64,000 nucleotides of DNA from Gammaproteobacteria bacterium (GCA_016928055.1 JAFGLM010000034.1:62001-126000); one strand, 5' to 3'; positions 37,884-50,000 are shown, counted from the stretch's first letter. The notes: generated by a model not told the origin, from the sequence alone. A program made the numbers and translations.

Positions 37884-39143
37884 ATGGCTTTTAACAAAAT
37901 AGTGGTCCCTGCGGACGGTGAGAAGATTACCGTCAATTCCGATAGTTCTTTGAATGTACCGGCTCGCCCGCTCATCCCGTATATCGAGGGTGATGGAATT
38001 GGTGTTGATATCACTCCCGCGATGTTGACAGTGGTTGATGCCGCGGTGAAGAAGGCTTATGGCGGTAAGCGCTCGATTGCCTGGACCGAGGTTTATGCGG
38101 GAGAAAAAGCGGTCGCAACCTATGGCGATGATCAATGGTTACCGGATGAAACGCTGGATGCGTTCAAAGAATTTGTTGTTGGAATCAAGGGCCCGCTCAC
38201 CACTCCGATCGGTGGTGGTATTCGTTCGTTGAATGTCGCATTGCGACAGCTGTTGGATTTGTATGTTTGCTTGCGCCCGATACGCTGGTTTGAGGGCGTA
38301 CCCAGTCCGGTTCGTGAACCGGGCAAAACGGATATGGTGATATTCCGCGAAAATTCGGAGGACATTTACGCCGGTATCGAGTGGCAGGCCGACAGCGATG
38401 AAGCCAAAAAAGTCATTGCTTTTCTGCGCGAGCAAATGGGAGTGAAGAAGATTCGTTTTCCGGAGAACTGCGGCATTGGCATCAAGCCGGTTTCGAAGCA
38501 GGGTACGCAGCGCCTGGTCAGCAAGGCCATCCAGTACGCGATCGATAACGATAAGCCGACGGTCACCCTGGTGCACAAAGGCAATATCATGAAGTACACC
38601 GAGGGCGCTTTCAAAGACTGGGGATATCAGGTTGCTGCAAAAAAATTCGGCGCCCAGCCCCTGGACGGCGGCCCCTGGCACGTTCTTAAAAACCCCAAAT
38701 CGGGTCGTGAGATCATCATAAAAGATGTCATTGCGGATGCCTTTTTGCAGCAGATTTTGCTGCGTCCGGCCGAATACCACGTGATTGCCACCCTGAACTT
38801 AAACGGTGATTACATATCTGACGCTTTAGCGGCACAGGTCGGTGGAATTGGTATAGCTCCCGGTGCAAACCTGAGTTCCGAGATTGCAATATTTGAGGCA
38901 ACGCACGGGACTGCACCCAAATACGCCGGTCAGGACAAGGTGAATCCCGGTTCCCTTATTTTATCCGCCGAAATGATGTTGAGGCATTTAGGATGGAAGG
39001 AAGCTGCCGATTTAATCATCAAGGGCATATCGGGTGCGATTGCTGCGAAGACCGTCACCTATGATTTCGCCAGATTGATGGATAATGCGAATGAGGTGAA
39101 GTGTTCGGTCTTTGCAGACGCCATCGTTAAATACATGGCCTGA
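37884..39143 (+). CDS. icd: NADP-dependent isocitrate dehydrogenase
   Basis: A 419-residue TCA-cycle enzyme converting isocitrate to 2-oxoglutarate with NADP+. It matches the E. coli Icd type throughout. [15 protein letters not shown] is near 35, and [13 protein letters not shown] near 110 contains the regulatory Ser phosphorylated by AceK in E. coli. [15 protein letters not shown] is near 154, [20 protein letters not shown] near 230 and [16 protein letters not shown] near 340. An AAGGAG-like site (CACAAGGAG) precedes the ATG. It is divergent from the LysR gene. Confidence 0.97.
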   Translation: MAFNKIVVPADGEKITVNSDSSLNVPARPLIPYIEGDGIGVDITPAMLTVVDAAVKKAYGGKRSIAWTEVYAGEKAVATYGDDQWLPDETLDAFKEFVVGIKGPLTTPIGGGIRSLNVALRQLLDLYVCLRPIRWFEGVPSPVREPGKTDMVIFRENSEDIYAGIEWQADSDEAKKVIAFLREQMGVKKIRFPENCGIGIKPVSKQGTQRLVSKAIQYAIDNDKPTVTLVHKGNIMKYTEGAFKDWGYQVAAKKFGAQPLDGGPWHVLKNPKSGREIIIKDVIADAFLQQILLRPAEYHVIATLNLNGDYISDALAAQVGGIGIAPGANLSSEIAIFEATHGTAPKYAGQDKVNPGSLILSAEMMLRHLGWKEAADLIIKGISGAIAAKTVTYDFARLMDNANEVKCSVFADAIVKYMA

Positions 39144-39189
39144 ATGTGAATGCTTCGCGAATGGTCAACCTTAAGTAAGCTATATTGCT

Positions 39190-39516
39190 ATGAGTGATCG
39201 CGAACAGGAACGCCATGACTCGAATGGTTTGGCAGTTGAGGCAGAAAAGCCAAAACTCAAACGTTCACCCTTGTACAAGGTGGTCTTGTTAAATGACGAT
39301 TACACACCAATGGAGTTTGTGGTTGAGGTATTACAGGTTTTTTTCGGTATGGATAGACATAAAGCAACTCAGATAATGCTAAACGTGCATACCAGTGGTA
39401 AAGGTGTTTGCGGTATCTATACTCATGATATCGCCGAGACCAAGGTATCGCAGGTCAACCATTATTCTCGTGAACATCAGCATCCCTTGCTGTGTGTCAT
39501 GGAAGAAGTGGATTAA
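39190..39516 (+). CDS. clpS: ATP-dependent Clp protease adaptor ClpS
   Basis: A 108-residue adaptor that delivers N-end-rule substrates to ClpAP. The family core [20 protein letters not shown] near 29-48 contains the conserved NDDxTPMEFV binding surface, followed by [20 protein letters not shown] and E-rich C-terminal strands. The N-terminal 25 residues are polar and flexible, as expected. It lies 47 bp upstream of clpA, the standard pair. Confidence 0.97.
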   Translation: MSDREQERHDSNGLAVEAEKPKLKRSPLYKVVLLNDDYTPMEFVVEVLQVFFGMDRHKATQIMLNVHTSGKGVCGIYTHDIAETKVSQVNHYSREHQHPLLCVMEEVD

Positions 39517-39563
39517 GCGCAAAGGAACGCGCGCTGTTTTTATTGTAGAGGGAAGGTGACGAA

Positions 39564-41831
39564 ATGCTGAGTAAAGATCTTGAACTGACGCTGAACAAGG
39601 CGTTTAAAAGTGCACGCGAACGTCGGCATGAATTTATGACAGTCGAGCATCTTTTGTACGCCTTGCTGGATAATACATTGGTTGTTAATGTGCTGCAGGC
39701 TTGCAGTGTTGATGTTGCCAAATTGCGTCAGGAACTTGGTGTCTATCTCGAACAGAATACGCCGATTTTGCGCGAAGACGATCACCGGGAAACTCAACCA
39801 ACATTGGGCTTTCAACGCGTATTGCAACGCGCAGTATTTCACGTGCAGTCATCCGGCAAGAAAGAAGTTAATGGCACGAACGTTCTGGTCGCAATTTTTG
39901 GCGAACAGGAGTCTCATGCTGTGTACTTACTGAATAAACACGATATAACCCGGCTGGATGTGGTGAATTTTATTTCACATGGATTTTCTGAAAACCAGCC
40001 TGATGAAGAAGATGCTGCAGAAAGTGAAAATAAGTTTGCCGATGAAGACGCACCCAGCCGCAATCCGCTGGAATCATTTGCAACCAATCTGAATCAACTG
40101 GCACGCGACGGCAAGATCGATCCCTTAGTCGGTCGCGAACTGGAACTGGAACGCACGATCCAGGTTTTGTGTCGGCGCAGAAAAAATAATCCACTGTTGG
40201 TGGGTGAAGCGGGTGTCGGTAAAACCGCCATTGCAGAAGGTTTGGCAAAACATATTGTCGAAGGCAACGTTCCGGATATTCTGCTCGAATCGAACATTTA
40301 TGCGCTGGATATGGGCGCGTTGGTGGCGGGTACAAAATACCGGGGTGACTTCGAAAAACGCCTGAAAGGCATCATTAACCAGCTTAAGAAACAGGCGAAT
40401 GCCATACTGTTTATCGATGAAATACATACCATCATCGGTGCCGGTTCAGCATCCGGTGGTGTGATGGATGCATCCAATCTTATCAAACCGGTGTTGGCGT
40501 CGGGCGACATTAAGTGTATCGGTTCGACCACTTATCAGGAGTATCGCGGCATTTTTGAAAAAGACCGTGCCTTATCGCGGCGCTTTCAAAAAATTGATAT
40601 TCCGGAACCCAGCGTTGATCAGACCTTTGAAATACTCAAGGGGCTTAAATCGAAATTTGAGGAACATCATGACGTTCGTTACACGGCGGATGCCCTGAAA
40701 TCAGCCGCCGATCTGTCGGCCAAGTTTATTAATGATCGCTTTTTACCGGACAAAGCAATCGATGTTATCGATGAAGCCGGTGCCTTAAGACGCATGAGCC
40801 GCAAAAGCGGTACGACCAGCAAGAAAACCATTAATGTGCATGATATCGAGGATATCGTTGCCAAGATTGCTCGAATTCCGCCGAAAAATGTTTCCGCTTC
40901 CGATGTTGAGTCTTTAAGTCGTCTTGATGATAACTTGAAGATGGTGATATTCGGTCAGGACGAAGCGATCAATTCACTGACGACCGCCATTAAGATGGCA
41001 CGCTCCGGTTTACGTGAAGCGGGCAAGCCCATCGGCTCATTTCTGTTTTCCGGCCCGACCGGTGTTGGCAAGACCGAAGCCAGCCGGCAACTGGCGCATA
41101 TTATGGGTGTTGAGCTGATTCGTTTTGATATGTCGGAATATATGGAGCGGCATACCGTTTCCAGATTAATCGGTGCTCCTCCGGGCTATGTTGGATTTGA
41201 CCAGGGAGGACTGCTTACTGAGGCCATTATCAAGCATCCGCATGCGGTCCTGTTGCTCGATGAAATCGAAAAGGCGCACCAGGACGTCTTCAACCTGTTA
41301 TTGCAGGTTATGGATCACGGTACCCTGACCGATAATAATGGTCGCAAATCGGATTTTCGCAATGTGATATTGATTATGACGACCAACGAAGGGGCGGCGC
41401 AATTGAGCCGTCGCAGCATGGGTTTCGCTGAGCAGGATCACACCACCGATGGCATGGAAGCGATCAATAAGCTCTTTTCACCCGAGTTTCGTAATCGCCT
41501 GGATGCCATTATTCAGTTCAAATCACTGGATGCACGCAATATCGCCAACGTGGTCGATAAATTCATCATTGAGCTGGAGCATATGCTGGAAGAGCGCAAT
41601 GTGAGCCTGACCGTTGACGAAAGCGCGCGCGAATGGCTGGCGGAGAAAGGGTTCGATCCCAAGATGGGTGCACGGCCGATGGCACGCGTCATACAGGATC
41701 ACATCAAGCGACCATTGGCGGATGAGCTGTTATTTGGTCGTTTATCAAAAGGCGGTCGGTTAAAGATCCGGTTTGAGGCTGGCCAACTGATGTTCGATCT
41801 GGAAGAGCTGGAAACGCTTACAGCGACGTGA
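39564..41831 (+). CDS. clpA: ATP-dependent Clp protease ATP-binding subunit ClpA
   Basis: A 755-residue AAA+ unfoldase partner of ClpP. The N-terminal double-repeat domain spans about 1-145 and binds ClpS. Nucleotide-binding domain 1 has Walker A GEAGVGKT near 213 and Walker [11 protein letters not shown] near 285. Domain 2 has Walker A GPTGVGKT near 498 and [10 protein letters not shown] near 570. The ClpP loop and sensor-2 region follow ([24 protein letters not shown] near 710, normal family text). The length matches E. coli ClpA (758). The usual linker variation is small. Confidence 0.98.
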   Translation: MLSKDLELTLNKAFKSARERRHEFMTVEHLLYALLDNTLVVNVLQACSVDVAKLRQELGVYLEQNTPILREDDHRETQPTLGFQRVLQRAVFHVQSSGKKEVNGTNVLVAIFGEQESHAVYLLNKHDITRLDVVNFISHGFSENQPDEEDAAESENKFADEDAPSRNPLESFATNLNQLARDGKIDPLVGRELELERTIQVLCRRRKNNPLLVGEAGVGKTAIAEGLAKHIVEGNVPDILLESNIYALDMGALVAGTKYRGDFEKRLKGIINQLKKQANAILFIDEIHTIIGAGSASGGVMDASNLIKPVLASGDIKCIGSTTYQEYRGIFEKDRALSRRFQKIDIPEPSVDQTFEILKGLKSKFEEHHDVRYTADALKSAADLSAKFINDRFLPDKAIDVIDEAGALRRMSRKSGTTSKKTINVHDIEDIVAKIARIPPKNVSASDVESLSRLDDNLKMVIFGQDEAINSLTTAIKMARSGLREAGKPIGSFLFSGPTGVGKTEASRQLAHIMGVELIRFDMSEYMERHTVSRLIGAPPGYVGFDQGGLLTEAIIKHPHAVLLLDEIEKAHQDVFNLLLQVMDHGTLTDNNGRKSDFRNVILIMTTNEGAAQLSRRSMGFAEQDHTTDGMEAINKLFSPEFRNRLDAIIQFKSLDARNIANVVDKFIIELEHMLEERNVSLTVDESAREWLAEKGFDPKMGARPMARVIQDHIKRPLADELLFGRLSKGGRLKIRFEAGQLMFDLEELETLTAT

Positions 41832-41843
41832 GAACGCCACTCA

Positions 41844-42062
41844 TTACTTGTTACGAAAGGTAATCCTGCCTTTGGTTAGATCATAGGGCGTCATTTCAAC
41901 GGTCACCTGATCCCCACGCAGAATGCGTATATAGTGCTTGCGCATCTTGCCGGAAATATGCGCCGTTACCACATGCCCATTTTCCAGTTCGACGCGAAAC
42001 ATGGTATTTGGCAGTGTTTCGACCACCGTACCCTGCATTTCGATATGTTCTTCTTTGGCCAT
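41844..42062 (-). CDS. infA: Translation initiation factor IF-1
   Basis: A 72-residue OB-fold factor that occupies the 30S A site during initiation. The sequence is the standard one: [46 protein letters not shown] and [13 protein letters not shown]. Length and content are as in E. coli (72). It is convergent with clpA, separated by 12 bp, an arrangement common in gammaproteobacteria. Confidence 0.99.
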   Translation of the reverse strand: MAKEEHIEMQGTVVETLPNTMFRVELENGHVVTAHISGKMRKHYIRILRGDQVTVEMTPYDLTKGRITFRNK

Positions 42063-42244
42063 TAAATTTCCGTGATTGATAAAGTGGCGACAATTATCAA
42101 TAAATTCGTTCGACTAGCAAGTTTTGTTTGAAAAAAAACCGAAAAATATCCTACCGCCTCATTAATACCCGTTTGTCAAGGCTGGTCGTCATCGAATTAA
42201 ATGCCTATCATGTACGCTGAATTGAGCTTTTCGATGATGTCCAT

Positions 42245-42772
42245 ATGCAAAGAGTGATGACACAGCGGGTTCGATATGACGCATTAAACCGGAAATTCAG
42301 CGGTTTAATGGAGTTGTATGAGCTCAATTATCTCAATTTGCGCCGTTTGATTCCGGAGATGGAGATACTGGGGGAGCAGGCTGTGTCGATAATGCCGGAT
42401 GGCATGGACTTACACTTCAATCTGATCGAAAAGTGCAAATACACAAAAACATTTTTCCTGAGTTACTGTTTTCAGGAATCGGCCCAGGATTATTGGGCGC
42501 CTGATTTGCAGATACGTTTATACAGCGATGCGCGCGTTGCAGAAGTTATCAGCGGGGTATTGCATCGTCATTATCTGCATCGCAATGGCAGTAGAGGATA
42601 CCGTTTTTGCCAGGATCCATCACTCAATACTCTCGCCAACCGCTGGAGTTTAAATCGGTTTCTTTATAAATGGCTTAGATTTTGTTTAAAGCAGGGACAT
42701 TCATTTAAACCCGTTTATTCCACCGAACATATGCAGCAAAGCTTGGCGCAGATTTTTTCCAACAGGCTGTAA
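42245..42772 (+). CDS. DUF1249 (YqiB-like) protein
   Basis: A 175-residue protein matching the DUF1249/YqiB family of unknown function. Indicative parts are FSGLMELYELNYLNLRRLIP (DUF1249 hallmark near 14-34), KYTKTFFLSYCF, DLQIRLYSDARVAEVIS and the LNRFLYKWLRFCLKQGH C-terminal stretch. The start could be ATG 42245 or ATG 42257. It is a single gene, tail-to-tail with the transglutaminase operon. No catalytic motif is visible. Confidence 0.85.
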   Translation: MQRVMTQRVRYDALNRKFSGLMELYELNYLNLRRLIPEMEILGEQAVSIMPDGMDLHFNLIEKCKYTKTFFLSYCFQESAQDYWAPDLQIRLYSDARVAEVISGVLHRHYLHRNGSRGYRFCQDPSLNTLANRWSLNRFLYKWLRFCLKQGHSFKPVYSTEHMQQSLAQIFSNRL

Positions 42773-42784
42773 GTCAGAAATTCT

Positions 42785-44806
42785 TTAAGACAAGGTTTTC
42801 TGTTGCTTCTCGAGACGTAATTGTCGAACCATTTGCTTGAATTTTTTTGTATCAGCAGCAGCACCGACATGCGGTCGGTAGTGCAAATCAATATACAAAT
42901 TGAAAACAGGCTTTAGCTGTCCGGCAAGATCAGGACTGCTGTTGTGGATATGAGCTAAAAATGTTGACGCGCCTTCATAATGTTTTTTTTGCAGGCCGGC
43001 TTTGGCGAGTTTTTTACATAATTGAAGATATATTTGTTGCGCATAATCTGGTTGCTCAGGGCGTCGTTTTCTCAAACTGATAACGGCTATTACGGCTAAT
43101 GCCATCGCCAGTAATATCGTGAGAATCAGAACCAGGTTATAGGCAGCCGTGTTCTGGATGCCAAGATATTTTAAAAACAAATTTTGCATTTCAGGACCAT
43201 AGCCCAGCACCCATCCGTTCCATCGATTGTTGACTGAGTCCCAAAGCAACCCCAGTTTGGCTATTAACTGGCTGTTGTTGCGGAGAAGAAATCTCGGATT
43301 ATCACGAACAGGAATTGCCTGATCGAGACCGCGTTCGATACGAAGTGGTGAAACAGCACTGGTTGGATCAATGCGCACCCAACCTTGATCAACCAGCCAG
43401 ACCTCGGCCCAGGCATGTGCGTCGGCCTGTCGCACCAGCATATAGTCACCGATGGGATTCAATTCGCCGCCCTGATAGCCGGTAACAACGCGTGCCGGGA
43501 TTCCGGCAGCACGCATCAACACCACAAATGATCCGGCAAAGTGTTCACAAAATCCGCGTCTGGTATCAAATAAAAACTCGTCAACAATATTTTGACCTAA
43601 TATCGGCGGTCGCAGTGTGTAGGTAAACTCGTCGTGAAATAACTTTAATGCTTTCGCTACAATTTGTTGTGAATTTAAACCTTCAGCTCGCCAGCTCTGT
43701 GAAAGTCTGGCGCTGCGCGGATTGTAAGCGGGCAGGCGTAGATTCTGATCTCGTTCCGAATTGGATAGAACAGGACTGAGCAGATAACGGGTATAGGAGT
43801 TAATCCGATACTGTGACAGGCTTACAATAGGATGCGATGCAAACAGCAATGCAGCGGAATTAATATTCATGTTCAAACCGGCAGGCGGTTTGTTGCGAAT
43901 ATCCATTACCGGCATATCCAGCGCGAACAGCCAGCGTTGTTGATGCGGTTCAAGCGTAACCGTATATTCTGTTGCAGAACCGTTGATCAGCAAGTGTGCG
44001 CTGGATTTATCGCTGCTATTCGCAGCGCGCCAGGTTCGACCATCGTAGTCGGTCAGCACCAGTGCGCGCCAATATAATTGCTGTTTGGAAGGTATCTTAT
44101 CTGTAAAGCTGACCCGGAATACCACTTCGTCCGACAGTGCAAGTTGACTGATTGTGCCCGGTGACATGGTGTCGCTCATTCCGGTTCGAGGCGCATAAAC
44201 ATCCTGTGGCAAACCCCAAATTGGTCCGGGTATGCGGGGGAATAATACAAACAGCAGTGCCATCAACGGCAATGCCAGCAAGGTTAATGGCAGAGCAATA
44301 CGCAATTTCTCACGCCAGCTAACGACGCCGGCACTGGAGTTCACCGTAATCAATGCAACCGTGATAACAAATACAACCAGTAGCATATAGAGCGCTGTCG
44401 GTATGCTTTGTGTGTAAAGTAAGTTCGTCAGGATTACAAAGTAACTCAGTGCGATCATGATCATCGCATCGCGATACTGACGGGTTTCAAGTAACTTAAT
44501 AAAAAGCATACCGATTAAAAGGCAGACACCGGCATCGCGACCAAAAATAGTCGAATAATGCAGACTGACACTGGCTGCTACGATAAAGCCGAGAATAACG
44601 ATGATCGTTTTAGGTAACGCCAGTTTCGGGTAACGTATGCTGGCTAATTTGTATAGCAGCGTCGTGCTGGCGAATAACGTCATCCAGACCGGCAATCGGG
44701 TGACATGCGGAACAACGGCCAGACCCAGTGACAAAAGCAGCGACAATTGCGCATCCCGGGATGCTATATGATCACGGTATCTGATTTTGCGTGTATATTG
44801 ATTCAT
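42785..44806 (-). CDS. TgpA-like membrane transglutaminase (DUF3488 plus transglutaminase core)
   Basis: A 673-residue inner-membrane protein. The N-terminal DUF3488 domain has at least six transmembrane helices (about 15-200). A large periplasmic part follows with the transglutaminase-like triad: Cys in RRGFCEHFAGSF (about 420), His in ADAHAWAEVW and Asp in RIDPTSAVSP. A further TM helix lies near 560, then a cytoplasmic C-terminal DUF4129-like region. Pseudomonas TgpA is the closest characterised relative; its substrate is unknown. It is the last gene of the MoxR-DUF58-TgpA operon and overlaps DUF58 by 4 bp. Confidence 0.92.
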   Translation of the reverse strand: MNQYTRKIRYRDHIASRDAQLSLLLSLGLAVVPHVTRLPVWMTLFASTTLLYKLASIRYPKLALPKTIIVILGFIVAASVSLHYSTIFGRDAGVCLLIGMLFIKLLETRQYRDAMIMIALSYFVILTNLLYTQSIPTALYMLLVVFVITVALITVNSSAGVVSWREKLRIALPLTLLALPLMALLFVLFPRIPGPIWGLPQDVYAPRTGMSDTMSPGTISQLALSDEVVFRVSFTDKIPSKQQLYWRALVLTDYDGRTWRAANSSDKSSAHLLINGSATEYTVTLEPHQQRWLFALDMPVMDIRNKPPAGLNMNINSAALLFASHPIVSLSQYRINSYTRYLLSPVLSNSERDQNLRLPAYNPRSARLSQSWRAEGLNSQQIVAKALKLFHDEFTYTLRPPILGQNIVDEFLFDTRRGFCEHFAGSFVVLMRAAGIPARVVTGYQGGELNPIGDYMLVRQADAHAWAEVWLVDQGWVRIDPTSAVSPLRIERGLDQAIPVRDNPRFLLRNNSQLIAKLGLLWDSVNNRWNGWVLGYGPEMQNLFLKYLGIQNTAAYNLVLILTILLAMALAVIAVISLRKRRPEQPDYAQQIYLQLCKKLAKAGLQKKHYEGASTFLAHIHNSSPDLAGQLKPVFNLYIDLHYRPHVGAAADTKKFKQMVRQLRLEKQQKTLS

Positions 44807-45786
44807 CGATACAACGCTAACGCTTCAAGGCATGCTTTACGTTGTTGTTCGCCCACATTGGGTTTGATTTCAACGCCGGGAAGACGCAAGCCATAAAGCC
44901 TGCCCTGTTGATGTAAATTCAACACCCATAAACAAAGTTGCGATAATCGCTGTTCCGTATCAAGACCGGGCAGGCTATTCCAGTCCAGCCACAGTTCCTC
45001 GCCACTTTGTTCGCTAAATTGCTTGGTGAGCACTTCGTGACCTTTGGCCAGTGCTTTCCAGGCAATATGCGCCGGTGGATCGCTGGGTTGATAACGCCGT
45101 ACCCCGGAAAAATCATCATTGCCGCTGGTTTGCGTTTGTTTGCGACCAATGCCGGCTGCGGCATTTGGTGGTAAGCGCAGATGCCCATGCGGTTGCGGAT
45201 AAACCAATGCTTTTGTTTCCAAAGCAACCCACGACCAGACCCTGAACCAACCCAATGGGAACGTTGTTTGTACACGGATAGGATCCAGTTCCAACCAGCC
45301 GCGCCTGGTTGCCAATATCTTTATATTTAATTTACAGGTGCCCGCGCCTGTGACATCAACAGTGTGCAAATCCTTGCGATGCGGACCTCCGGCGATACGA
45401 AAAGCCGGGCGTGCATTTGACGTTTGCAAATAAACGGGAAATTCCACCTTATCACCGGCAAAAACCGGTTTAGGGTGACCGGCGATCAAACGCAGGGAGG
45501 TGAGATTGCGATAGGTATATAGCATGCCGACCAATGCCATTCCTGCTAACAGAAACGTCAACATAAAACCCATGCTATTGCTGTAATTCATGGAGCCCAT
45601 CAGCATAGTGTAAAAAACGATAGCGAAAAAAATGCCATATCCGGTTGGCAGGATATAAGTGGAACGGGATGAAAGCTTTTGTATCGCGGCGGGCGGATAC
45701 ATGCGTCGACGGATCCAGTTTGCGAATCGGCTTTTAATATTATTTTGCCAGCGGACCGGAATGAGGAAGTGAATTCTGGAAAACAT
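44803..45786 (-). CDS. DUF58 membrane protein
   Basis: A 327-residue protein with two closely spaced transmembrane helices (about 45-95) and a cytoplasmic or periplasmic DUF58 domain. The family motif DPPAHIAWKALAKGHEVLTK lies near 225, preceded by a GVRRYQPSD block. DUF58 proteins accompany MoxR ATPases and transglutaminases and contain a von Willebrand-like region; a role in complex assembly is inferred. It lies between the MoxR gene (18 bp gap) and TgpA (4 bp overlap). Confidence 0.92.
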   Translation of the reverse strand: MFSRIHFLIPVRWQNNIKSRFANWIRRRMYPPAAIQKLSSRSTYILPTGYGIFFAIVFYTMLMGSMNYSNSMGFMLTFLLAGMALVGMLYTYRNLTSLRLIAGHPKPVFAGDKVEFPVYLQTSNARPAFRIAGGPHRKDLHTVDVTGAGTCKLNIKILATRRGWLELDPIRVQTTFPLGWFRVWSWVALETKALVYPQPHGHLRLPPNAAAGIGRKQTQTSGNDDFSGVRRYQPSDPPAHIAWKALAKGHEVLTKQFSEQSGEELWLDWNSLPGLDTEQRLSQLCLWVLNLHQQGRLYGLRLPGVEIKPNVGEQQRKACLEALALYR

Positions 45787-45804
45787 AAAGCGAAGTTACT
45801 TTTA

Positions 45805-46752
45805 TCAGGGAACCGTTACAGACCTAATAATCATTTCCTCAAGTTTGCCATCGCTAAGCGGTTCGTGATCTTTATCTCGCAGGCGGTGGCCGGTTACCGG
45901 TATCAATACTTCCTGTATATCTTCCGGCAACACATAGTCGCGTTCTTGAATCAATGCCCAGGCCTGTGCGGCATTTTTTATCGCCAAACCTGCGCGTGGC
46001 GATAAGCCAACCAGAATATTCGGATTAATGCGGCTTTGCAGCAGAATTTGTTGTATGTAGTCGAGTATTGCATCAGAAGTATGAACATGAGTTACCGCAC
46101 GCTGCAGTCGTATCAAGTCTGCAGTGGTCATACGCGGATGCAATTTTTTTAACATCTCACGCCGGTCTTCGCCCTGCAGCAAAATCCGTTCTGCAGCATT
46201 ATCCAGATAGCCAATACTGATTTTCATCAGGAAGCGATCCAGTTGTGATTCAGGCAGTGGAAAAGTTCCGATTTGATAATTCGGATTTTGAGTTGCGATA
46301 ACAAAAAAGGGTTCCGGCAATAAACGCGTTTCACCTTCAATGGTGACCTGTCCTTCGCCCATAGACTCCAGCAATGCACTTTGGGTTTTGGGTGTAGCAC
46401 GATTAATTTCGTCCGCGAGAATCAGCTGCGAAAAAATCGGTCCCGGATGAAAATTAAAGGAACCGGTTTCGCGTTGATAGACCGATACCCCCAGGATATC
46501 AGCGGGTAATAAATCACTGGTGAACTGTACGCGATGAAAATCCAGGCCCAGTGCCTTGGATAAGGCCTGCCCCAGTGTGGTTTTGCCGACGCCGGGAAGA
46601 TCTTCGATCAGCAAATGACCTTTAGCCAGCAGGCAGGCGATCGCCAGTTTGATGGACCGGTCTGCACCCAGCACAACCTCGCCGACCTGGGAGATGATCG
46701 CTTTTAAAGCCAAATGCAGCTGTGGTTCAGCGGCGAGACCATGTTGTGCCAT
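45805..46752 (-). CDS. MoxR-family AAA ATPase
   Basis: A 315-residue AAA+ ATPase of the MoxR group, chaperone-like proteins that help assemble or activate partner complexes. Walker A is DLPGVGKTTLGQ near 45 and Walker B is LILADEINRATPKTQSALLE near 108. ATQNP (sensor 1) and GLSPRAGLAIKNAAQAWAL (sensor 2) follow. The start ATG 46752 has TGGAGG about 10 nt upstream. It heads the minus-strand operon and is divergent from the giant NHL/TPR gene, with which it may be functionally linked. Confidence 0.93.
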   Translation of the reverse strand: MAQHGLAAEPQLHLALKAIISQVGEVVLGADRSIKLAIACLLAKGHLLIEDLPGVGKTTLGQALSKALGLDFHRVQFTSDLLPADILGVSVYQRETGSFNFHPGPIFSQLILADEINRATPKTQSALLESMGEGQVTIEGETRLLPEPFFVIATQNPNYQIGTFPLPESQLDRFLMKISIGYLDNAAERILLQGEDRREMLKKLHPRMTTADLIRLQRAVTHVHTSDAILDYIQQILLQSRINPNILVGLSPRAGLAIKNAAQAWALIQERDYVLPEDIQEVLIPVTGHRLRDKDHEPLSDGKLEEMIIRSVTVP

Positions 46753-46924
46753 TTATCGTCGACCTCCAGTCATTATGATATCCATAGGTGCATAGTCATT
46801 ATTAAAGCGAGCAAGTATCGCCGGGAAGAAAACGTTAAGAGCCTCTTGTCAGATCAGAGGTTCCCTGATACATGTCGATACCGGCATTTTGTCCTGTCAT
46901 ACGGTACTGCAAAGCGAAATTGAA

Positions 46925-46933
46925 TGCTATGAT
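46925..46933 (+). promoter_or_regulatory. Extended -10 promoter candidate for the giant gene
   Basis: TGCTATGAT is a TGn-extended -10-like element 122 bp upstream of the preferred start at 47056. No strong -35 is visible, as is usual for extended -10 promoters. The 303-bp divergent gap (46753-47055) otherwise shows no clear gene. A short upstream frame (46978-47055) merely leads into the real start. Confidence 0.35.
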
Positions 46934-47055
46934 TTCATTGGTTTAACTCAGTATTCAGGCTATTTGCCGGCCAGAAAGTGAGGCTAATGTTCGACCCGAT
47001 TCGGTCGCTAATGAGTGAAATCAGAAGAAAATTACCGCCTTTCCAGGGAGTGATT

Positions 47056-50000
47056 ATGAATAAAAGTCCCGCAAGATGGATATTAGTGAAGGTTTTGGTA
47101 GCGCTATTCTGGTTGATACCCTTGCCATCCTTAGCGGCCGCAGATGTTGAGTTGCTCCACTCTGTTCAGGGTAATTTGTTGACCGACTCACCGGTTGAAC
47201 AAACCACTGCGATCCAATTTGATCATAACAATGCCCTTTACGCTCTGAATGGAGTGAGCGGAGAACTGTTTCGCGTACAGGAGGGCAATGTCGAACGCGT
47301 CCTTAGCGTGGTTACTGCCGGCGAAAAGAAACGCGGCAAATTAACCGGTTTTAGTCTGTTGAATGACAATAGCGTGATGGTAGTTGATGCTGCTAATAGC
47401 AGTGTTTTGCATCTTGCGTTGGCAACCGGTGAATTACTGACCAGTTATGGCGAAAAGGGAAAAAAAGCCGGCATGCTGATTGCTCCGCAAGATCTGGCTT
47501 ACTCGATTAACAAACGTATTTATATCGCCGATGCCGGCAATAATGAAATTTCCGTATACAGCCCAAGCGGAATTTTTCTTTATGCATTGGGTCAGGCGGA
47601 AACCGATCCGACCTTGCGTTTAAAAAAGCCGACCAATGTCTCGGTCGACCGGATGGAAAGGGTTTACGTGTTACAGCCGGGTAAATCTCCGGCTATCGCT
47701 ATTTATGAACCATCGGGAAAATTACTCAAGCAATTTACCGGCGACGAATTAAAAACTGTTCTAGGAAACAAAAAAATCAGTCTCGGTGCCATGTCGGTTG
47801 ATGAAGACGGCAGAATGTTTTTGGCCGACGATGCAAGCGGCAAGATACTGCAATTCGATTGGCAAACAGGAAAACTCCAATCCGCCTTCGGCAGTCACGG
47901 CGAGGGGCCTGGTCAGTTTCGTGAAGTGACCGCATTAGCGGTATCAAACAATAATCAACTCGCTGTACTGGATTCCCGAAACAAAAAACTGGACATCTAT
48001 CAATTGGGCGATGATGCAAAAGACCTGAAGAAAAGAGCCTGGTTGCCCAACATCGGTAACGCAGAGTTTTTACCGGTTTCGTGTTCAACCGCCTATCATC
48101 TGAATGATCTCAACATTCTTTGTTTTGATGAGAAGGCCAGACAAGTAAGGATAATCGACAGCAAGGGCAAAACAATTCACGAGTTACAAGCAACCTTTAA
48201 AAAACCGCTCAGTGCTGCATTCGACGGCAAGCATATTGTGATTCTTGATCGCAATGTAGTATTCGTATTTAACTCGAAAGGCAGTCTGTTGGCTCAATTT
48301 GGCAGTTCCGGCAGAAAAGACGGAGAGCTTAGTGACGCTGTTGATGTATTTTTAAAAGGTAATCGAATATACGTCGCCGAAGAGGGTAACAAGCGCATTC
48401 AGATTTTTTCACTGAAAGGTGTTTATCTGGACAAGCTTCCGCAACAGATTGATAAAAAAAATCCACTGTTTAACAAGCCTGTTGCGGTCGCGGTAGACGC
48501 CAATGGCAATCTCTACGTGGCTGATTTGCAGCGGCGAAAGATACTGGTTTTTTCAAATTTGCTTGAGCATCTCTACGAGATTGGTGAAGCAGGCGAGTCA
48601 CCGGGTGCTTTTAAAGTCTTAACCGATCTTGCGATTGATACCGATAATAATCTCTATGTCTTAACGCAAACCGGATTGAAGGAACAGACCGTTCAGGTTT
48701 ATAGCGGACCGGAGAAAGTGTTTGAGTTTGGTGCTTATTCCAAGGTGCAGGATACCGGTATAGGCAAGGGCGTCACACTGTCAGTGTCGCCAACCAGTAA
48801 AACGATTGTCAGTGTTTTTGATGTCATTGATCCCAAGAACAGGGGTTTGATCAGTTTTGATTATCTACAGGTTCCGCCACCGGTGAGCGGACTGGAAGTA
48901 GCCGGCGGTGAAAGTGTAACGGATTTAAGTTGGCAACGCGTACCTGGCGCTTACACTACGCAATACAACGTTTACGCGAGCAGCGACGCAAGCGGACCAT
49001 TTGCTTTTGTGAAGTCAGTCGAAGATACATTTGTGTCACTGGAACACGAACCGGATGCCGCGCTGCGCTATATTCGGGTAAGCGCTGTGAGTGGATTTGG
49101 TACGGAAGGTCCATTATCACCTATAAGAGAAAACATTTTTCATAAAGCGAAACAGCAAATTGCCGACGGCGAACTCGAGCAGGCATCCGAGCTTCTGCAA
49201 CAATATCTGCAGATCAATCCGCTGCAACCGCGGACTCATAAACTTTATGGTCAGGTGTTGATGCAGCAGAAGCGTTATACGGAAGCCGCAGAAAGTTTTA
49301 AGCGCATACGCGATTTTGAAAAATACGCGGTAGATGGTTTGAATTTACAGGTTGAAGCGCTGTATCTGAATAAGGACTATGCCGAAGCGATGGCCCTGGC
49401 GCAGGAAGCGGTTAAATTGGCAAAAGATGATGTTGCTTCCTACGTAAATTGTGGCCGCCTGAGCCTGAAAATCGGCGATGCAGTGGGTGCGTTTATATGC
49501 CTGGAAGCCGGTCAGAAGCTGGACAGCAAAAATACTGAAATACTTTTTTTAATCGCTGAAGCACATATACAACTGGGAACCGTTGCGGAAGGATTAAAGC
49601 AATTGGATAAAGCGCTTGCCATCGACGCCAAGAATGCTGAAGCGTGGGCGCGCAGCGGCGACATCTATTTGCAGTTGACGCAGCTCAAGAAAGCAGAACA
49701 ACAATATAAAAAGTCACTGGAATTGAATGCGGATCATACCCATGCGCAACTGGGCCTGGCAAAAGCCAGCATGGGATTAAAGAACTGGCCGCAGGCAAAA
49801 ACCGTTGCTTTAAAACTGGCAGCCAAACCGGAAAGTGAAGCGAGTGGTAACTATTTGCTGGGTTTGATGGCGCTTGAAGAAAAGAATCCAGCCCAGGCCA
49901 TCATTTCGTTAAGTAAAACCAGCAGGGCGGAACCTGATAATGCCGATGCATGGCTGTCATTGGCAGATGCCTATAGCGCCGCCAACAAACCCGCTGAGGC

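Noticed and set aside
38139..38780. 213-codon antisense frame inside icd
   Set aside because: Shadow frame in a highly conserved gene; no independent support.
46978..47055. Upstream extension of the giant gene to GTG 46978
   Set aside because: The extension adds a charged N-terminus ahead of a good signal peptide, and the ribosome site points to 47056.
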